From Actinomycetota bacterium (lineage in GTDB: Bacteria; Actinomycetota; Acidimicrobiia; Acidimicrobiales; Ilumatobacteraceae): DNA of 7,737 bases. The notes beneath the pieces are model-generated. The model saw only the letters and a program-made list of their open reading frames with translations. It had not been told where the DNA came from and made no database searches. Positions within the stretch are counted from its first letter, which is position 1. Each line of letters begins with the position of its first letter. Location: the NCBI GenBank assembly GCA_009704425.1, contig WLEG01000081.1, positions 1 to 7,737 of the forward strand, read 5' to 3'. Shown one piece after another: positions 1 to 5,300 of the stretch. A program made the position numbers and the translations under genes.

Positions 1-1
1 C

Positions 2-2077
2 GGACGCACGCCCCGCGACGGCAACGGCTGGGACGCCAACGAGAACGACGAGGGTGACTGGGAAACGTCCGGGCAATGCGCGGGCGGATCGCCGGCGTAC
101 GACAGCTCATGGCACGGTTCGCACGTGGCGGGAATCATCGCCGCCGAAACCAACAACGGCCTCGGGATCGCCGGAATCAATCCCCGGGCCAAGGTGCAAC
201 ACATCCGCATCCTCGGAAGCTGTGGCGGCACCACCTCCGACGAGATCGCCGCCATCCGTTGGGCCGCCGGTCTTCCCATTCCCACCGATCTGTTGGCCGG
301 GAACACGGCTCCGCCCATCAACCCCACTCCGGCCAAGGTGATCAACCTCAGCCTCGGTGGAGAGAGTCCGTGTAGCGACGCCGAGCAGACGGCCATCAAC
401 GCCGCGGTCAACGCCGGAAGCATCATCGTGGTGGCGGCCGGCAACAGCAACCTCGACCTCGACCTGCGCGACTACGCCCCGGCCAATTGCAACAACGTGA
501 TCACCGTGGCCGGCACCGAGGTGAACGGCAACCGTCTCGTCAACACCTCCAACTACGGCTCGAAGGTCGAGATCGCCGCACCGGGTCGCGCCATCAAGTC
601 CACCATGAACGATGGCACCACGACACCCACGTCGTCCTGGAGCTACAAGTTGAAGACCGGCACCAGCATGGCCGCGCCCATCGTGGCTGGCGTGGTGTCG
701 TTGATGCTCTCGCATCAACCGACCCTCACCTTCATCGACGTGCGCCACATCCTGCAGACGACGGCGTCGCCGTTCCCCGCCGGCTCCGAATGCAGCAGCA
801 ACCCGTCGAACACCTTCTACTGCGGAGACGGCATCGTCAACGCCGCGAGCGCCGTGCAGGCGCTGCCCGGTTACACGGCGCGCGGCGCGCTCGTCGATCT
901 GACCCCGAACCGCGTTCTCGACACCCGCGACGGTACGGGCGGAGTTCCGCGCGAAAAGGTCGGCAACTTCTCGGGCACCGCGGCCGACCTGAGATTCCGG
1001 ATCCTCGGGTCCGGAAGCATTCCGAACCTCGGTGTCGCTGCCGTGTCGATGAACGTGACCGCCACCCAGACGTCGGCCCCCGACGAGGGCGGTTACGTCA
1101 CCGTCTATCCCTGCGCCACCGGACTTCCCGAGGCCTCGAACATCAACTTCACGAACGGCCAGATCGTGCCCAACGCCGTCATCGTCCCCGTGGGCAACGG
1201 CGAGATCTGTTTCCACGTGTACGGATCCGCACACCTCGTGGTCGACGTCTACGGCTGGCTGCCGTTCGGCGCCGGGTTCACCACCGTGTCACCCAACCGC
1301 GTTCTGGACACGCGCACGGGAACCGGCGGTGTTCCGGTTTCGCGGATCGGAAACTTCACGGGCACGGCGGCCGACCTGCCGTTCACCATCCTCGGCGCCG
1401 GCAGTATCCCGGCCTCCGACGTGGCGGCCGTGTCGCTGAACGTCACCGTCGCCGACACCGACGCCCCCGACGAAGGGGGTTACGCCACCATCTATCCCTG
1501 CGCCGTCGGACGCCCGAACGTGTCCAACCTCAACTTCACCAATCGCCAGATAGTGGCCAACGCCGTCATCGTTCCGGTGGACGTCGACGGTCGTATCTGC
1601 GCGCACGTGTACGGATCGGCCCACCTGATCATCGACGTGAACGGCTGGTTCTCCGTCGGTGCGGGATTCACCGCCGTGGACCCCAGTCGGGTCATGGACA
1701 CTCGCGACGGAACGGGCGGGGTGTCCGTTGTGCGCGTCGGCAACTTCACGGGAACCGCGGCCGACCTGTCCTTCACCATCGTCGGGACCGATGGGATCCC
1801 GAGCACGGGCGTGTCGGCCGTGTCCCTGAACGTGACCGCCGCGGAGACGTCCGCTCCCCCGGTGGGCGGCTACGTGACCGTGTACCCGTGCGCCTTGGGG
1901 CGGCCGAACGTGTCCAACCTCAATTTCCGCGACCGCCAAATCGTGGCGAACACCGTCATCGTGCCGGTGGACGACTTCGGACGCGTGTGCCTGCATGTGT
2001 ACGGAACGGCGCACCTGATCATCGACGTGAACGGCTGGTTCCCCGGCGCCGACCCCACCCTCCTCAACCAAACCTAA
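2..2077 (+). CDS. Secreted S8 (subtilisin-like) serine protease with three C-terminal RVxDTR repeats, 5' partial
   Basis: The frame is open from the left edge (first full codon at 2) to TAA at 2075-2077, giving 691 visible residues; the true start is outside the window. Seen: catalytic His38 in SSWHGSHVAG, oxyanion Asn148 in VVAAGNSN and catalytic Ser222 in TGTSMAAP. The catalytic Asp, propeptide and signal peptide must lie upstream. The motif around His38, the acidic DGNGWDANENDEGDW stretch before it, and the insertion around residues 75-115 resemble the extracellular S8A proteases of the MprA/AprV2 type (from memory), not the proteinase K type of the next gene. Residues about 297-685 are three repeats of 129-130 residues. 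The protein ends about ten residues after the last repeat, with no LPXTG motif or membrane anchor, so it is probably released or held by the repeats. The expected role is extracellular protein degradation; the substrate is unknown. GTG at 125 lies inside the HGSHVAG motif and is not a start. Confidence 0.93.
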   Translation, partial: GRTPRDGNGWDANENDEGDWETSGQCAGGSPAYDSSWHGSHVAGIIAAETNNGLGIAGINPRAKVQHIRILGSCGGTTSDEIAAIRWAAGLPIPTDLLAGNTAPPINPTPAKVINLSLGGESPCSDAEQTAINAAVNAGSIIVVAAGNSNLDLDLRDYAPANCNNVITVAGTEVNGNRLVNTSNYGSKVEIAAPGRAIKSTMNDGTTTPTSSWSYKLKTGTSMAAPIVAGVVSLMLSHQPTLTFIDVRHILQTTASPFPAGSECSSNPSNTFYCGDGIVNAASAVQALPGYTARGALVDLTPNRVLDTRDGTGGVPREKVGNFSGTAADLRFRILGSGSIPNLGVAAVSMNVTATQTSAPDEGGYVTVYPCATGLPEASNINFTNGQIVPNAVIVPVGNGEICFHVYGSAHLVVDVYGWLPFGAGFTTVSPNRVLDTRTGTGGVPVSRIGNFTGTAADLPFTILGAGSIPASDVAAVSLNVTVADTDAPDEGGYATIYPCAVGRPNVSNLNFTNRQIVANAVIVPVDVDGRICAHVYGSAHLIIDVNGWFSVGAGFTAVDPSRVMDTRDGTGGVSVVRVGNFTGTAADLSFTIVGTDGIPSTGVSAVSLNVTAAETSAPPVGGYVTVYPCALGRPNVSNLNFRDRQIVANTVIVPVDDFGRVCLHVYGTAHLIIDVNGWFPGADPTLLNQT
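890..2056 (+). repeat. Three tandem RVxDTR / GYVTVYPC domain repeats in the first protease
   Basis: Three copies begin near 890, 1277 and 1667. Each opens with a DTR motif (RVLDTR, RVLDTR, RVMDTR), followed by GNFxGTAADL, a VSxNVT strand, GGYxTxYPC, NxNFxxxQIV and an ending like HLIIDVNGWF. The period is almost exact: the segment encoding HL..DV.GW begins at 1232, 1622 and 2012, steps of 390 bp. A 30-bp stretch is identical between copies two and three (1622-1651 and 2012-2041), so these two diverged recently or are kept alike by conversion. Each copy carries one Cys after the YP and one just before HVYG, a likely intradomain disulfide. Similar beta-rich repeats occur at the C-termini of many secreted actinobacterial enzymes. 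Their ligand is not known to me. Confidence 0.9.
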
Positions 2078-2140
2078 ATGCGACAATTTGTCGCTTTGTG
2101 TACACGAGCCATGTACACAAAGCGACAAATTGTCGCATTT
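2076..2140 (+). terminator. Perfect 29-bp inverted repeat at the stop codon; probable transcription terminator
   Basis: The arms at 2076-2104 and 2112-2140 are perfect reverse complements with a 7-nt loop (CGAGCCA). The left arm starts on the second base of the TAA stop. After the right arm the RNA would read only UUUU counting the last arm bases, so the U tract is weak for a classical intrinsic terminator. The arms are AT-rich (11 of 29 bases G or C) in a GC-rich neighbourhood. Each arm also contains an imperfect dyad, GCGACAA-N-TTGTCGC, at 2080-2094 and 2122-2136, and GTGTACAC at 2098-2105 is a palindrome. The position suits a terminator or mRNA 3'-end stabiliser. A dispersed palindromic repeat or a double protein-binding site are alternatives. 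Confidence 0.55.
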
Positions 2141-2165
2141 TGGTCATGGGGGGGGTCGTGGGGTC

Positions 2166-2196
2166 TTGACCAAACGAAGATGAAGGAAAGTACGTG
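2166..2196 (+). promoter_or_regulatory. Possible promoter of the two-headed protease gene
   Basis: TTGACC at 2166-2171 matches five of six bases of the -35 consensus. The best -10 candidate is weak: TACGTG at 2191-2196 after a 19-bp spacer, or AGTACG at 2189-2194 after 17 bp. It lies between the palindrome and the GTG start, in the only non-coding gap available. A start of transcription near 2200 would place part of the downstream dyad outside the mRNA, so the exact start point matters. The call rests mainly on the -35 match and position. Confidence 0.3.
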
Positions 2197-2241
2197 TCTA
2201 CCGAAAACCTCTAAAGTTTCGAGGGTCGGGAGAGACACGTG
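2191..2241 (+). promoter_or_regulatory. Nested inverted repeat pairing the ribosome binding site and start codon
   Basis: Three helices are stacked symmetrically around position 2216. ACGTGTCT (2192-2199) pairs with AGACACGT (2233-2240), CCGA (2201-2204) with TCGG (2226-2229), and CCTC (2208-2211) with GAGG (2221-2224); only small internal loops separate them. Bases 2239-2240 of the GTG start lie in the outer helix, and part of the GGGAG ribosome binding site lies in the middle helix and its loop. If transcribed whole, this RNA could limit ribosome access. At the DNA level, CCTCTAAAGTTTCGAGG (2208-2224) is a 17-bp dyad with one mismatched pair that could be an operator. Confidence 0.4.
2228..2232 (+). 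promoter_or_regulatory. Ribosome binding site supporting the GTG start at 2239
   Basis: GGGAG stands six bases before GTG 2239, a normal Shine-Dalgarno distance. An in-frame TAA at 2212-2214 excludes any earlier start, and GTG 2239 is the first start codon after it. The next candidate, TTG at 2296, would remove the arginine-rich n-region of the signal peptide. Confidence 0.65.
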
Positions 2242-2361
2242 GACGCAGGCGCAAGGACAGACATACCGAATCGCGACGCGTTCCGACGTCGCCGTTTGGC
2301 CACTTTCCTCCTGATCTCCCTACTCGGGCCCCTCGTCAGCGTCGCCGCACCCGTCGCGGCC
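2239..2361 (+). other. Sec signal peptide of the two-headed protease
   Basis: The leader has a 15-residue N-terminal extension, then RRRR at residues 16-19, a hydrophobic core (LATFLLISLLGPLVSVAA) and a small-residue cleavage region ending VAA at 39-41. This is a typical type I signal peptide. RRRRL lacks the twin-arginine consensus downstream residues, so Sec export is more likely than Tat. Confidence 0.8.
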
Positions 2362-5300
2362 GTGCCCCGACCCTCGGTCACGATTCCCGAGGCCAGTGAC
2401 GCCACCCGCTCGCGCATCGTCACCGTGGGTACCGACGCCGACCTGTCCGGGGTCATCGCCGATCTGGCTGATGTGGGGATCACCCCCACCAACCGCTTCA
2501 CGAATCTCCTGAACGGGTTCACGGCCAACCTCGACGACGCCCAGGTGAACGCCTTGCGCCGCGACCCTCGCGTGACCGGCGTCGAGGACGACGGCGTCGT
2601 CAGCACCGAGGTGACCGAACCCATCGGCGAGTCCGGCGAGCCCGGAGACATCATCCCCGGGCAGTACATCGTGCGACTGCGCACCGGCTCCAGCCTGGCC
2701 GCCAAGTCGTCGGTGCTCTCCATTCTCGGTGACGACATCGTCGCCACCTACAGCGCCGTGTTCCCGGGCTACGCCGCCACCTTGGACGCCCTTCAGGTGA
2801 AGCGCCTGCGCGCCAACAGCGCCGTGCTGGCCGTGGAACCCGATCGCATCGTGTCCATCGCCGGCGATCAGCTGAACCCGCCGTGGGGGCTCGACCGCAT
2901 CGATCAATCATCGCTGCCGCTCGACGGCCACTACGTCGATCGCTCGTCCGGCGCCAACGTGAACGTGTACGTGGTCGACACCGGAATCATCAACCATCCG
3001 AACTTCGGCAACCGCATCGCCATCGGTCGCAACTTCGCGGCGAACGCCAACGGGGTCGTCACCTCGTCGGACACCACGGACTGCAACGGTCACGGCACGC
3101 ACGTGGCCGGCACCGTGGCCGGCACCACCTACGGCGTGGCCAAGGGCGCCACCGTCATTCCCGTGCGCGTGTTGAACTGCGATGGCAGCGGATCGAACAG
3201 CAGTGTGATCTCGGGCATCGACTGGGCGGTCACCCATCACACCGGCACCACGCCGGCCGTGATGAACCTCAGCCTCGGTGGCACGGCCAGCGCCGACTTG
3301 GACTCCGCCATCAACCGGGCCATCGCCGACGGCATCGTGGTGGTGGTCGCTGCTGGGAACAACGGCGGCGACACCCAAACGTCGAAGCGCGACGCCTGCG
3401 GATATTCGCCCTCACGCGTACCCAACGCCATCACCGTGGGTGCGTCCACCAGCTCCGATGTGCGGGCATCGTTCTCCAACTACGGATCGTGCATCGATCT
3501 CTTCGCCCCCGGCCAGGGCATCGTGTCGACGTGGCTCGGCAACGGGACCAACACCATCAGCGGCACGTCGATGGCCTCTCCCCATGTCGCCGGTGCGGCC
3601 GCGGCCATCTGGGGTACGAACCTCTCGCAGACCGCCACCACCGTGCGCAACGAGGTGCTCAACGCGGTGAGCGCGGACAAGTTGACCGGTATCCCTACCG
3701 ACATCGCCGGAACCCCGAACAAACTCCTCTACGTCAGCCCGGGAACCGGCGTGGCGCCGGCCAGTCCAAGCGCGGTCACAGCGATCGGTGGTGCCGGACA
3801 AGCCGCCGTGTCGTGGACCGCACCCACCGACGTCGGTAGCAGCCCGATCAACGGCTACACGGTGACGGCCAACCCCGGAGGCGCAACCTGCCAGTGGCCG
3901 GGCGGCCCCTTGTCGTGCACCGTCGTCGGTCTCGCCGCGGGCAGCCACACGTTCACCGTGCGCGCATCCAACGTGTGGGGTCAGAGCACCGCGTCCAACG
4001 CGTCCAACGCGGTGACCGTCACCGCGTCCAACGACTTCTTCTCGGGTGCGACCAGTATCGACACGCCGTCGGGAACCTGGAACGGTTCCAACACCGTCGC
4101 CACCATGGAACCCGACGAGCCGACGTTGGACGCGTCGGGAACCGGTGGAGGCGCCAGCATCTGGTTCAAGTACAACGCCACCGCGTCGGGCTCTCTGACC
4201 GTGGACACCTTCGGTAGTTCGTTCGACACGGTGCTCACGGCGTACTCGGGCTCGACCTTGTCGAGCCTCACCCGCATCACGTTCAACGACGACGCCGCCA
4301 ACACCCGGCAGAGCAATCTGAGTATCGACGTGCTCAACGGGAACTCGTACTACCTGCGCGTCGCATCGTGGAGTTCGACGCGAGGCTCGGTGAAGCTGAA
4401 CTGGTCGCTCGTGGGAACATGTCCGGTCACCGCCGAAATCGGGGACAATTTCTGTGCCGCGTACGACCTCACAAATTGGAGTGGTGTGGTCCAACGAAAC
4501 AACACCACCGCGACCACCGAGTACGGAGAGCCCACAGCCACGTTCGGCGCCGGGGTCGGTTCGTTGTGGTACCGCTACACGGCGGGAGCCAACGGAACAC
4601 TCAGTATCAGCACCTATGGCAGCGGTACGCCCAACGTGGTCAGCGTGTTCGTCGGTTCGTCGTTGTCCACGCTGGTGCGTCCCGTTGGCTGGAGTGATTC
4701 CAGCGTCATCAATCTTCCTTCCACTTTGTCCGTCACCAAGAACACTCGGTATTACATCCGCCAGGCCAGTCTCACCGAAGCTCGCGGACCGATGTCATTG
4801 GAACTGGGTTTCAGCGCCGCGCCCGGAGGCACCGCCCCCACGGCACCACGCAACGTGTCCGCCGTGCCCGGGGCCGACGGCGGTTCCGTCGTCGTGTCGT
4901 GGATCCCTCCCGCCAACGACGGCGGTTCCGCGGTGTTGTCGTACGAAGCGACCGCCAGTCCCGGTGGCCGTTCGTGCACGGTCGCGGCCCCCGACACCAC
5001 CTGCACCATCACCGGCCTCACCAACTTCGACGCCTACACCGTGGCCGTCAACGCCAACAACGCGGTCGGCACGTCGCCCGACGGAGCGGCTCCCGGCACC
5101 GTGCGCCCCGGTTATCGCAACGACGCCTTCGCCACCCCGACGTCGATCACCACCGCCACGGGCACCATCGCCAGTCGCAACACCAACGCCACCGCCGAGA
5201 ACGGTGAACCGGCCCACGCCACTTCGAACGCCGCCAAGTCGATGTGGTTCGAACACACCCCCACCAGCAACGGCCAGTTCTCCATCGACACCGCGGGTTC

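Noticed and set aside
107..1234. Long minus-strand open frame of 375 codons
   Set aside because: It is rich in G, R, V, H and D without domain structure, a typical mirror of GC-rich coding sequence opposite the S8 domain and first repeat.
125..2077. GTG at 125 as the start of the first protease
   Set aside because: It is the Val of the catalytic HGSHVAG motif; the same frame continues open to the window edge with conserved S8 sequence before it.
2057..2077. Cell-wall sorting signal at the end of the first protease
   Set aside because: The last residues (ADPTLLNQT) contain no LPXTG motif, hydrophobic segment or basic tail.
487..2169. Long + strand open frame of 560 codons in another frame
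   Set aside because: Arginine- and histidine-rich composition and repeats that only echo the tandem repeats of the real frame mark it as a shadow.
2296..2298. TTG as an alternative start of the two-headed protease
   Set aside because: It would remove the RRRR n-region of the signal peptide and has no Shine-Dalgarno sequence at the right distance, unlike GTG 2239.
2078..2314. Small + strand open frame of 78 codons starting in the intergenic palindrome
   Set aside because: Its first codons just read through the two arms of the inverted repeat, it has no ribosome binding site, and it runs into the signal peptide region of the real gene in another frame.
3412..4494. Minus-strand open frame of 360 codons
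   Set aside because: It lies opposite conserved S8, FnIII and PPC-like coding sequence and shows no recognisable motif.
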